IMG/VR virus record: IMGVR_UViG_3300033153_006718
Coordinates: 1 to 45,687 of that record
Length of the DNA stretch: 45,687 nucleotides
Source: a virus
Reading direction: 5' to 3' (one strand)
Shown here: one piece after another, positions 9,373 through 17,146 of the stretch
Numbering within the stretch: the first letter of the stretch is position 1
How the letters are laid out: the number at the start of each line of letters is the position of its first letter
The notes under the pieces: model-generated
What the model was told of the DNA's origin: nothing
What the model saw: only the letters and a program-made list of their open reading frames with translations
Database searches by the model: none
Position numbers and translations under genes: made by a program

Positions 9373-12300
9373 ATGCCCGTCTCAGTAATCAGTGTTGGAG
9401 AACAACAGGAACCAGTTGGCGTTGCCCCTGCTGCTCCATCCGTCCGTCTCATTAGAATAGAGAGCGCCGTTCCGAAGCAGAAACCAGGCGTCCGCGTCAT
9501 GGGTTTTGAAGATCCGGGCTTTGTCGATACTTCATCTGGTTTTATAAGCAACCTCACGGATGGTGGCGGCTTGCAGGGTTTCTCAAGAAACATAAAAACC
9601 GCAGCGGAAACAGGGGCGCTCGGGAGCGCCGCAAGGATGATTGCAGGCAATCCGACGACCGCCCAGATTGAGGAGCAAAAACGCAGATACGGTATGGGTG
9701 GCGTGTCTGATGAAGACCTTATAAATGCAGAAGCGAATCTGGCGTTTGAGCAAGGAGACGATGTCGAATTAGCCGAAGCAGAAGCGAAGCTCTCCGCAAT
9801 AAAACAAGCGGAATCGCAACCTATAGGCGTCGGTGATATCGCAAGAGGAATAAAACAAGACCCTGGCGGGGCGGTCGCCCAGGTGTTATTGGGCCTGGCC
9901 GGAGACCCTGAACTGTTAGCAATCCCGCTTGGGGCAACGAGGGCAGCCGCAAGTGTTGCAAAATCTGCCGGGACGGTTGGGAGATCACTGGCTGGCGCGA
10001 CGGGAGCAGCCGCCACCAGCGCAGCGATAGAAGCCCCTGTATCTGCGTTGATACAGCTTGACAAAGAGGGCCGAATAAGCACATCTGAACTTGCGCGGGA
10101 CGTAGGAATAGCGGCCGGAATATCCGCCCCGATCGGCGCTATAGTTGGCCCGGTTGCCGCTCGCGGGATTGGCAGGATAGCCAGAACCAAACAAGATACA
10201 GGACCGGCGCTAAATAGCGTTATTGACGCCGACAAGTTCACCATGCCGGAGCCGCGGCCCACAATTGACGCCGGTATCGACAAGGTACGATCAGGCGATC
10301 GCAAGTCTGTGTTTGTGTCTGACCGAAGCGCGCTCCCGCAAGAAATAGATGGATTGAAGATCGTCCAAACAGGCGACGGCGGCGCTCATGTGACTACCAG
10401 CGAAAACGTCAAATCCATCGCGATGATGGAGGCGCAAGGAAGGCGTGACGAAATACTAGATTACCTGCAAAGCAAGGAAGAGGCGTTATCGGCTGGTGAT
10501 GAAGTCGTAGCAACCCATATAGATGAATCAGGCAGGGTGATTGCAGACGAGGTTGTTTCAAGAGGCAGGGCAAAAGAGGCGATCGACACATCTTCCGAAA
10601 GGTTTGGCTCATCTGGTGTTGGACTGCGAACCGCGGAAGATGCTGTTTTCACTCGTGCAGCACAGAATCTTGAAGAGGCTGGAGCAACTGCCGGAGCACA
10701 GTTCGTCCCGGTTAAGCTAACAATTGGCGACAAACTTTCTCGTTACGCTAACGACATAACAGACAAGACCACGTTTGAGTTGCTAAGAGATTCAGGAGAG
10801 TTCCTTACCGGGAAGAGTATAACGCCCATCAGAAGAGTTGGAAAAAGAAACACCTATTTCAACAAAATAGCAGACATGCTTGAGCCTGACGAAACAGGGA
10901 AGCGTGTTGCCAAGCCGGTCTATCATGAATCTGTTTCGATGAACACTGGCAAGTTCATTTCGCGCTTAATGGACGTTCTAAACCCCATAACAAGGAAGAT
11001 TATGTTCGGCGGGATTCCTAGAGCCGTGGAGCGCGAAATAACTCGCGGCCTGCGCGGCATAGAGAAACCACAATCTCTGATGGCAGATCAGGTTGTCAAA
11101 CAATTGCGTGGGTATCTTGATGATGTGCGCCAATTCGTGGTTGATTCCGGGGTATCAGCCGGAGAAGTCAAAGACTATTTTCCAAGAGTTTACAACAAAC
11201 GGCTTATAAGCAAAGAATCAATTGGCGGCGAGTTGGAAAAGGTTTTTGTCAAGTACGGGATTGACGGAGAAGCAGCGAACCAGATCAGGTTGAATATAAT
11301 CAATAATGAGGGGATATTTTCACCAGCGGACACGGTAAGAAAAGTCTCACTTGACGACGCCGGGAACGTGGTTGATGTAAAGACCTTCAAGGCACCCCTG
11401 AAAGGGAAGAAAAATCCAAATCTGGAACGCGGCAGAACGCTTGACTTCATCCCTGATGCAGAGCTTGAACCATTCCTTGAAAACGACTTATTCAGAGTCC
11501 TTTCTTCATACACGCAATCAGCTATGAATCGCGCTGAATGGGTAAAGCGGTTCGGCGTTGGCGGCGGCAAACTTACGAATCTTGTTAGAAAGGGAATAGA
11601 GGAGGGGCGTTTATCAGGGCGGCTGCCAAAGCAGGCTGAGATAGATCGCGTTTACAACATTGCTGACGCACTTCAAAACAACTACAACCAGATAAAGTCG
11701 CAGTCTTTCAGGAAGGCAAACAATTTCAATTTGTCGTACCAGTTGATCAGGACGTTGCCGCTTGCGACGATATCTTCTTTGTCTGAGATAATGACGCCGT
11801 TTATTCGCGGAAACACTTTATCTTACGCAAAGGGTCTTGCTAAATCGATACCGCATATATCCAGGTCAGCGGCGCGAATGGTCTTCAAGGGAGTGAAAAA
11901 AGCAGACGCTACCAAAGCTATCGAGGAAATAGGAATAGGCCTTGACGGCGCATTATCTCAATATCTTGAACGTCTTTTCGGCGGCGTATCAAACAGAGCA
12001 ACAGAGGGATTTTTCAAACTTACCGGGCTGCAACAGTGGACAAGATTTAACCGAGTGATAGCAAACGAGACGGGGAAAGCGATGATTGTTGGTCATTTGA
12101 AGAACCTGTCTAAAGGCGGGTTGGGCAAGTTTCGTGACAACAAAATGCGCAGACAGTTGGGCTTGCTTGGCGTTCCTGTTGACGACGGTGTTCAGTGGAT
12201 CAGAAATGGAGCAAAAGAAACAGACGATTTCTTTGATACTGTAAAAAACGGCGGCTTGCGGTTCACGAATGACGTGATAATGAACCCGAGGGTAACAAAC

Positions 12301-12837
12301 AGACCACTATGGATGAGTGATCCGCATTTTAGGTTCCTTGCGCAATTGAAGGGATTCCAGACCGTGTTCAACAACACATTTCTAAAACGGTCAGCAAGAG
12401 AGTTGTTCGAGGAGGGGCTTGTCAACTCTCTCGAAGAAGGTGCGAGGATGGCTATCGGCGGGGCGCTTATGACCACTGTAGCCGTGTATGGAAACGCTCT
12501 TCGAGAGCGGATCAACTATGGGCCAGGAGGAAACCCCAGGTTCAAGAAGGAGGGCAATTTCGACACAATATTCAGAGGTGTAGAGAGAACAGGGTTGTTT
12601 GGTCCTGGTCAATATTGGTATGACTCGTCTCAGGCAAACAAGTTCGGATCAAGCGGCGTTCAGCAAATACTTGGCCCAACTGTTACACAAGCGAACGAAA
12701 TTGTAGAAGGGATAGAAAATGCCAGAAAAGGCAAACCAAAAAAACTCGCCAACGAAATCGTAAATGCGATACCGTTTGCAAACGTACACAAGCCTACCCG
12801 CAAGAAGATAGTTGAAGCCATCGCAGGGTCGGAGTAG
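9373..12837 (+). CDS. Large ejected virion protein (gp16-position, T7 gp16/LPD38-like C-terminus)
   Basis: At 1154 residues this is the largest product. ATG 9373 follows the previous stop by one base. An Ala/Gly-rich hydrophobic region (about residues 165-270) could cross a membrane. Residues 450-640 contain a charged helical part with KDYFPRVYNKR near residue 600. The C-terminal 350 residues include LAQLKGFQTVFNNTFLKRS, GVERTGLFGPGQYWYDSS and GPTVTQANEIVE, a layout I recall from large internal virion proteins with the LPD38 domain. No lysozyme or peptidase motif was found. It probably leaves the head first and builds the channel for DNA across the envelope. Confidence 0.65.
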   Translation: MPVSVISVGEQQEPVGVAPAAPSVRLIRIESAVPKQKPGVRVMGFEDPGFVDTSSGFISNLTDGGGLQGFSRNIKTAAETGALGSAARMIAGNPTTAQIEEQKRRYGMGGVSDEDLINAEANLAFEQGDDVELAEAEAKLSAIKQAESQPIGVGDIARGIKQDPGGAVAQVLLGLAGDPELLAIPLGATRAAASVAKSAGTVGRSLAGATGAAATSAAIEAPVSALIQLDKEGRISTSELARDVGIAAGISAPIGAIVGPVAARGIGRIARTKQDTGPALNSVIDADKFTMPEPRPTIDAGIDKVRSGDRKSVFVSDRSALPQEIDGLKIVQTGDGGAHVTTSENVKSIAMMEAQGRRDEILDYLQSKEEALSAGDEVVATHIDESGRVIADEVVSRGRAKEAIDTSSERFGSSGVGLRTAEDAVFTRAAQNLEEAGATAGAQFVPVKLTIGDKLSRYANDITDKTTFELLRDSGEFLTGKSITPIRRVGKRNTYFNKIADMLEPDETGKRVAKPVYHESVSMNTGKFISRLMDVLNPITRKIMFGGIPRAVEREITRGLRGIEKPQSLMADQVVKQLRGYLDDVRQFVVDSGVSAGEVKDYFPRVYNKRLISKESIGGELEKVFVKYGIDGEAANQIRLNIINNEGIFSPADTVRKVSLDDAGNVVDVKTFKAPLKGKKNPNLERGRTLDFIPDAELEPFLENDLFRVLSSYTQSAMNRAEWVKRFGVGGGKLTNLVRKGIEEGRLSGRLPKQAEIDRVYNIADALQNNYNQIKSQSFRKANNFNLSYQLIRTLPLATISSLSEIMTPFIRGNTLSYAKGLAKSIPHISRSAARMVFKGVKKADATKAIEEIGIGLDGALSQYLERLFGGVSNRATEGFFKLTGLQQWTRFNRVIANETGKAMIVGHLKNLSKGGLGKFRDNKMRRQLGLLGVPVDDGVQWIRNGAKETDDFFDTVKNGGLRFTNDVIMNPRVTNRPLWMSDPHFRFLAQLKGFQTVFNNTFLKRSARELFEEGLVNSLEEGARMAIGGALMTTVAVYGNALRERINYGPGGNPRFKKEGNFDTIFRGVERTGLFGPGQYWYDSSQANKFGSSGVQQILGPTVTQANEIVEGIENARKGKPKKLANEIVNAIPFANVHKPTRKKIVEAIAGSE

Positions 12838-12863
12838 TATCACCCGGAACAGGAGATCATACC

Positions 12864-14150
12864 ATGAGCTATTGCAACACCTGCCATAAACCAGAGACGC
12901 GGTGCGGATGTACCACGGGCCAACACCCATCAACACCTGATCCCTATGCTCATTACTGCCCGCCGCATGAGCACCGGAACGTCCCGCTCTGCCTGCCAAG
13001 GGGCGAGTCCTGCAAATACGGCCCTGCACAGCCGGTAAACAACGGCATATTCCAGGCGCTCAACTCATGCGGTCAGCCTGTTCCATATGCCAAGGTGACG
13101 GTCCTCTATGCGTCATCAGGGGAGCATGTCCCGCTCTACTACCGCCCGATTGCCAACCCGCAATATGGGCAGAGCAACCCTGTGATTACGGACGAGAAAG
13201 GCCGCGCACCGATATTCTTTTTCTCACAGGGACACGATGTAAAGATCATCGTCGAGTGCAAGAACAGCGACGGAAGTTACACGCTGATCGACAGCTTCAT
13301 TCAGTACGGCGCGACCTACCAGGACAATTTCGACCTGTCAACGATCGAAGACAAGGAGTGCGTGACCATCGCCAACCCGCGCATCCTGATATACGACAAG
13401 GATAATTGCAACATTCCATGGGCGTTCATGGATCTTCGGTTTGCCATGATCCGTGCGAACATAGATGCCGGGCTTCCTGCCGGTTCTTATGAGGATACGA
13501 AAGCATACTATGAATGTCTTGGAGAGCCGTGGCCGAACTGCATTGTTGTATATGGGAATTGCGAGTGCGGTTGCCCGCGCTTGTTTCGGTACAAGGCGGC
13601 ATGTGAAGATTGTTGTCCGCCTGATCCTTGTGACGTAGAGTTCGATAAACACAACGAACATGAGTGTTGGACTGATTGCACTACATGCGAGGATGTAAAA
13701 TGGGAAGGAGAAACAGTAGAGTGGGAGCCGGAAGGAGAGTTGGTCGCCCCACCAGAAGGCGATTTGCCAGGGGCGACACTGGTAGTCACCGCAACTGAAC
13801 GGGCAAGGGTTGTCCATATAAAATGTTCATGGGCTAACCCGTTTCTATATTCAGGAGTAGACGGTCTGGAAACCGATGTAACTACTCTGAGAGTGGCGTT
13901 GAAAGTAAAGATTAACGGCGGTAGCGAGGTCATAACAGAAGTTGTTGGTATGCTCACACCGTTACGCCCGCTTACGCTGAATTTTGGTTCTCCGCAATAC
14001 ATCCAGATGTTTAGGGTGGCTGCTGGTGACACATTAACAATTGAAGCAAACCCGGTAGTTGTAGAATCATCTGGCCGTTCAGACAGGTCAATAAACCAGG
14101 TTAGAGGGTCAATATCTGCCAGAAGTTGGGAGGTGTGCGATGTCAGTTAA
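12864..14150 (+). CDS. Cysteine-rich tail appendage / fibre base protein
   Basis: The 428-residue product starts 10 bases after AGGAG. The first 60 residues have several Cys (CNTCHKPETRCGC). Residues 60-150 read like the transthyretin-like base of podovirus fibres (GQPVPYAKVTVLYASSGEHV, then a GRAPIFFFSQGHDVKI strand). More Cys clusters follow (CECGCPRLF, CEDCCPPDPCD, CWTDCTTCED), and the C-terminal 150 residues are a beta-rich domain. A virion-attached host-binding or adaptor role is inferred from this base domain and from position at the end of the tail block. The stop overlaps the next gene by 11 bases. Confidence 0.6.
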   Translation: MSYCNTCHKPETRCGCTTGQHPSTPDPYAHYCPPHEHRNVPLCLPRGESCKYGPAQPVNNGIFQALNSCGQPVPYAKVTVLYASSGEHVPLYYRPIANPQYGQSNPVITDEKGRAPIFFFSQGHDVKIIVECKNSDGSYTLIDSFIQYGATYQDNFDLSTIEDKECVTIANPRILIYDKDNCNIPWAFMDLRFAMIRANIDAGLPAGSYEDTKAYYECLGEPWPNCIVVYGNCECGCPRLFRYKAACEDCCPPDPCDVEFDKHNEHECWTDCTTCEDVKWEGETVEWEPEGELVAPPEGDLPGATLVVTATERARVVHIKCSWANPFLYSGVDGLETDVTTLRVALKVKINGGSEVITEVVGMLTPLRPLTLNFGSPQYIQMFRVAAGDTLTIEANPVVVESSGRSDRSINQVRGSISARSWEVCDVS

Positions 14151-14700
14151 TACTACATGCGGGTGTGAGACTCCCAAATCATGCGCTTGCGGGAATGATG
14201 AATGCGGATCAGGCGTATGCGGATATCAAACAGAGCTTGGTCTTGATCAGAACGCTTCCTATTCGGTAGCGCTGAAAAAGGTATTGAGCAGCAGCGGTTG
14301 CGAGCCGTCAACGACATGCGGCGGCGCAACAATGCCGCTTGATGTGTTCGTGCAGAAAGCGGTTTTCTCCTTGTTCGCTCCTTTCATCGATGTGAACCAA
14401 GTAGATCACGGTTTCGAGATTACGGATTGCCCGGTTCCTGTGTATCAGGACCAGGCCAATCCCGGCCAATGGCTGAAGGCGTTAGACGGTGTGAGCCAAG
14501 CAGAGGCAATAATCATTGACGTTGCCGATAGCGACAATTACAGGGTTGCCTCGACACCAGGGTTTTACAAGATCGATCATAATCTCGATTCCGCCGAGAT
14601 CTATTATCTGTCAGCGACAGCGGCCGGCGAGGTCTCGACAACGCCGTCCACGCAGGCTGTATTCAACGCAGTGAATCAGAGCGTGTTGCAATATCTGTAG
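14140..14700 (+). CDS. Cysteine-rich putative tail-tip protein
   Basis: The 186-residue product opens with nine Cys in its first 60 residues (TTCGCETPKSCACGNDECGS). The remainder is beta-rich, and the last 45 residues (YYLSATAAGEVSTTPS and a short helix) resemble ends of tail fibres. It overlaps the preceding appendage gene, so the two are probably co-translated partners. No family recognised; fibre tip or chaperone are the main options. Confidence 0.5.
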   Translation: MSVNTTCGCETPKSCACGNDECGSGVCGYQTELGLDQNASYSVALKKVLSSSGCEPSTTCGGATMPLDVFVQKAVFSLFAPFIDVNQVDHGFEITDCPVPVYQDQANPGQWLKALDGVSQAEAIIIDVADSDNYRVASTPGFYKIDHNLDSAEIYYLSATAAGEVSTTPSTQAVFNAVNQSVLQYL

Positions 14701-14701
14701 A

Positions 14702-14986
14702 ATGGCAAACCCTCTCGACGACAAACGCGGCCCGCGCGGATGGCAATTTGCCGTTCTTGGTCTAATTGCTGTTTCAGTTGGGGTTAAGCTCAGCGGGTGG
14801 TCCTGGCTGTTCGATGGGGCGATCACCGCCTCCCGCGCAATGATCGGGTGTCTGCTCTATTACGTTGCCTATCGGGTGGCGACTTACACCAGAACACATA
14901 ATTTAGCAAAAGGCGAATGCAGGGCCAGAGAGCTTGTTATGCTGGCTGGGTATGCCGCCATTATAGCCATGGCATTCCGGATGTGA
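14702..14986 (+). CDS. Holin candidate
   Basis: The 94-residue protein has two clear membrane helices (about residues 15-35 and 43-62) and a third near the C-terminus (MLAGYAAIIAMAF). Helices two and three are separated by a charged loop (RTHNLAKGECRARE). Size, topology and its place directly before the transglycosylase and spanins support a class I-type holin that times pore formation in the inner membrane. Its ATG is two bases after the previous stop, and its end overlaps the endolysin start (ATGTGA). Confidence 0.7.
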   Translation: MANPLDDKRGPRGWQFAVLGLIAVSVGVKLSGWSWLFDGAITASRAMIGCLLYYVAYRVATYTRTHNLAKGECRARELVMLAGYAAIIAMAFRM

Positions 14987-15624
14987 TCGCGACGTTTCTA
15001 TGCGCCTGGCTGGGGTGGTTCTGCCCGGTCCAGGTCGATACGCCCGCACACGTCGGCACGCCAACACCCGCTCCCGCCGATTATTCAAAGATCACAGCCG
15101 ATTGTCTACGCTACCGAACGCTGATCCAGGAGCAGGACCAACCCTCTCGGCTTGCGGCGCAAATGGAGGTCGAATCTTCGTGCAACCCGGTTGCCAGGAG
15201 CAGCGTAGCGCATGGGTTATACCAATTTGTACCAGCTACCGCAAAATGGCTAAGTCGCGGTGCGTGCCGCCTACTTGGGCCTGCGAGGCCGTACTCTCCT
15301 GAGTGGAGCATAAAATGCGCCGCAATCTATATGGGGATGCTCGAAAAGCAAACTGCCTATGCCAATTCAGAATGTGAAATTAGAACGCTGGCAGAGAGAT
15401 GTTACAATGGCGGGTGCCGTTGGGTAGAGCGAGAGCGTGACCGGGTGATTGCCACCCGTGGGGACTCTGGCAGCGCGGAAGAGATAGGGCTACAATGTGG
15501 AAATACTGGCAGATCAAAAGCGAACTGTAATGAGAATCTATCTTACCCAAAGAAAATATCCGACCGGCAACCGAAATACCGCGACTACGGCGGTGGAATT
15601 TGCCTAGATGTGGTGGACTCTTAA
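14983..15624 (+). CDS. Endolysin: lytic transglycosylase (SLT fold)
   Basis: The 213-residue enzyme should cleave the MurNAc-GlcNAc bond of peptidoglycan. Visible motifs, counted from GTG 14983, are the catalytic Glu in MEVESS (Glu64), GLYQFVPATA (78-87) and CYNGG (140-144), the usual SLT order. A hydrophobic N-terminus (IATFLCAWLGWF) could serve as signal or signal-anchor. GTG 14983 is preferred because it overlaps the holin stop; an in-frame ATG at 14917 would overlap the holin deeply. The last 60 residues are polar and of unknown role, and overlap the i-spanin start by 17 bases. Confidence 0.8.
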   Translation: MIATFLCAWLGWFCPVQVDTPAHVGTPTPAPADYSKITADCLRYRTLIQEQDQPSRLAAQMEVESSCNPVARSSVAHGLYQFVPATAKWLSRGACRLLGPARPYSPEWSIKCAAIYMGMLEKQTAYANSECEIRTLAERCYNGGCRWVERERDRVIATRGDSGSAEEIGLQCGNTGRSKANCNENLSYPKKISDRQPKYRDYGGGICLDVVDS

Positions 15625-16072
15625 AGCGTTCCTGCTCAAACCAGCGGCGATTATCCTCGCCCTAGTGGTGGCTGTGGCTGCCGGCGGAGGCGGGCTGAAG
15701 ATAGGCGGGTGGTCAAAGGAGCGGATCAAGGACGATCTCGCCGCCACGCTTGCCGAACTTGCCGCGCTTCAAGATGAATTCGACCAGGCGATGGTGCAAC
15801 GCAAACGCGTTTTAGACATCCTGGAAGAGCGTGAGGAACTCCTGCGTGGAGAACTAATGGCGGAGCGGGCGGACCGCAAAACAGCGCAACGGCTCGCTGC
15901 CAGACACCAGCGAATCAGCATTGAAATTGAAGAGCGAAAAAATGAAATACTCGCTAAACTGGAAGAAGTCAACGCGAAGGATAATGCTTGGGCTAGCACT
16001 CTCGTCCCAGATGCTTACCGCAAGTTGCGCAAGCCTGAAGCCCGGGGGGGCAAACCTTATTTTCCTGAATAA
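15608..16072 (+). CDS. i-spanin (Rz-like)
   Basis: The 154-residue inner-membrane spanin subunit has one N-terminal membrane helix (AAIILALVVAVAAGGGGL) followed by about 90 residues of charged coiled coil (DDLAATLAELAALQDEFDQA and onward), the classical Rz layout. It spans the periplasm and, with the overlapping o-spanin, fuses inner and outer membranes after peptidoglycan breakdown. The o-spanin gene starts inside it in another frame, a nested/overlapping Rz/Rz1 arrangement. Confidence 0.8.
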   Translation: MWWTLKAFLLKPAAIILALVVAVAAGGGGLKIGGWSKERIKDDLAATLAELAALQDEFDQAMVQRKRVLDILEEREELLRGELMAERADRKTAQRLAARHQRISIEIEERKNEILAKLEEVNAKDNAWASTLVPDAYRKLRKPEARGGKPYFPE

Positions 16073-16235
16073 CCCTCCGCCGGTTACGCTGCTTAATCCC
16101 TATCCATTAAAATGGATTGATACGCCAACCAACGCTGACATGTTCAGGTTGCTGGTTTTGACGGAAAAAGCGTTGCTTCAGTGCAACACCAAAATCGTGC
16201 TCTTACGGTGGCATTTTAATTTAGAGGAAGAATGA
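15942..16235 (+). CDS. o-spanin lipoprotein (Rz1-like)
   Basis: The predicted 97-residue product starts at ATG 15942 inside the i-spanin gene. It has a basic N-terminus, a hydrophobic stretch and a lipobox-like MLTASC with Cys29, giving signal peptidase II cleavage and outer-membrane anchoring. A Pro-rich segment follows (NNPPPVTLLNPYP), typical of Rz1. The C-terminus (LTEKALLQC) resembles o-spanin tails. An in-frame ATG at 15921 is the alternative start. Its last 26 or so residues match a stranded sequence 190 bases downstream. The stop overlaps the next ATG. Confidence 0.75.
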   Translation: MKYSLNWKKSTRRIMLGLALSSQMLTASCASLKPGGANLIFLNNPPPVTLLNPYPLKWIDTPTNADMFRLLVLTEKALLQCNTKIVLLRWHFNLEEE

Positions 16236-16420
16236 ATATACAGAACGCCTCGACCCTTCTGGTTGCCGATGTGGTTGTTTTTGTGGTTATACTGATATGC
16301 ACACTAACCGGATTATTCTTTTTTGGTATTACTGGGAGTTTTCTTGGGCTGGCCATAGGGACAGCGCTAATAGTTGAAATCGCGTATTCGATTATGAAAA
16401 GAAAAGGGTGTGTAAAATGA
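16232..16420 (+). CDS. Small two-helix membrane protein
   Basis: The 62-residue protein has two hydrophobic segments (about residues 10-30 and 33-52) and a basic C-terminus (MKRKGCVK), so the tail is probably cytoplasmic. It overlaps the o-spanin stop (ATGA) and has AGAGGAAG upstream. A second holin/antiholin or superinfection-exclusion role is possible; I recognise no family. It separates the o-spanin gene from the stranded o-spanin end, so it may be a recent insertion. Confidence 0.55.
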   Translation: MNIQNASTLLVADVVVFVVILICTLTGLFFFGITGSFLGLAIGTALIVEIAYSIMKRKGCVK

Positions 16421-16526
16421 AAATTCCGACCTCTTCAATCAGCTGCTTCTGACCGAGGGGGCGCTCGATCAGTGCTCAACGCAGGTTGAGCTATTGAGGG
16501 AATACTATGGCGAGTGCTGGGAATGA
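16416..16526 (+). pseudogene. Stranded 3' end of a second o-spanin
   Basis: A 36-codon open stretch without a usual start codon ends at TGA 16524-16526. It aligns without gaps to the C-terminus of the o-spanin: NSDLFNQLLLTEGALDQC here against NADMFRLLVLTEKALLQC there, with 15 identities in 26 positions by eye. It lies just after the small membrane gene. This is best read as the displaced 3' end of an older o-spanin gene, left after recombination brought in the present 3' end together with the membrane gene. Confidence 0.6.
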
Positions 16527-16577
16527 AAAAACCCGCCAGGGGCCTGGGCCTTTATGAGGTGTTCCAGGCGTGGCGGG
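16526..16577 (-). terminator. Rho-independent terminator of the structured RNA
   Basis: On the minus strand a two-part stem (CCCGCCA with TGGCGGG, and inside it GCCTGG with CCAGGC) is followed at once by six T. It lies exactly at the end of the plus-strand lysis genes. Direction is set by the T-run, which is absent on the plus-strand side. Confidence 0.85.
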
Positions 16578-17094
16578 CGATGTCTGCATACCCCTTTAAT
16601 CGGGGAGCGTCCTTGCGGCAACATCCGACCGCAGGGCTTTGCTGGGCAACAATCCGAGCCCGGCTCCGGAGAGGATTTATTGACAGGTCCGTGGCCTGCC
16701 AACCTCGTATTGCGGGACTTCTCTGCGCGCCTCTACTGAGGTTTTCCGGGACCGTTTCTCCGGCGTAGATGTGAGCTGCAGGCAGGGTATGTCCCCCTGT
16801 CCTCGTGGTCTGGCCGGTATTAGCCGCCAGACCGCCCCCTGGGGTTTCGCCCAGGTTGGGAGCCGAAAGGCTAACGGCTCCGTCACTCACGTCTCTTGAC
16901 GCGCACCCCTGCGGTGGGGATTCTCCCTTGCCGCCGGTAGCTATTTCCGGCAGCAAACCCGTTTCCGGGTGCCAGCGCGATTTATTAGACCACGCTGCCG
17001 TTGACTACTCGCCCGTTTCCGGGCTTCTTTGTGTCAGTTGCCTCTCCCGATCCCAACGGCGACAGGAGAGCCTGGGGTGTCCTCCAGGTTGACG
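16526..17094 (-). ncRNA. Large structured non-coding RNA (class unknown)
   Basis: About 570 bases between convergent genes hold no convincing reading frame but read as a chain of stable hairpins on the minus strand. Among them are two 5-bp stems capped by GAAA (17024-17011 and 16970-16957), an 8-bp stem at 16954-16930, a 7-bp stem at 16881-16859, an 8-bp stem at 16833-16807, an 8-bp stem extended by a second helix at 16706-16671, a 7-bp stem with a bulged G at 16670-16653 and a 5-bp stem at 16633-16614. The segment 17060-17054 in a hairpin loop can pair with 17003-16997, a possible pseudoknot. A promoter lies upstream and a U-tract terminator downstream. Size and density recall ROOL/GOLLD-class phage RNAs, but I cannot match a consensus. 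Confidence 0.7.
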
Positions 17095-17100
17095 GTACAA

Positions 17101-17128
17101 ATTATACAGATGTTTAGTCATATGTCTA
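17101..17128 (-). promoter_or_regulatory. Sigma70-type promoter for the structured RNA
   Basis: On the minus strand TAGACA (-35, 17128-17123) and a perfect TATAAT (-10, 17106-17101) are 16 bases apart. The expected start is near 17094. No ribosome site or open frame follows, so the transcript is predicted to be non-coding. Confidence 0.75.
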
Positions 17129-17130
17129 TT

Positions 17131-17146
17131 CCCGCAAGCTTGCGGG
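17131..17146. repeat. Perfect 16-base palindrome at the end of the accessory operon
   Basis: CCCGCAAGCTTGCGGG lies directly after the stop of the beta-propeller gene and just upstream of the RNA promoter. As RNA it forms an 8-bp stem region, but no T-run follows on the minus strand, so it may mark a 3' end or slow polymerase rather than terminate alone. It could also be a protein-binding site that affects the adjacent promoter. Confidence 0.5.

Noticed and set aside
9282-10304. 340-codon minus-strand frame opposite the large ejection gene
   Set aside because: Composition (Ser/Pro/Ala-rich) is the reverse reading of an Ala/Gly-rich region; no start signal and it crosses two plus-strand genes.
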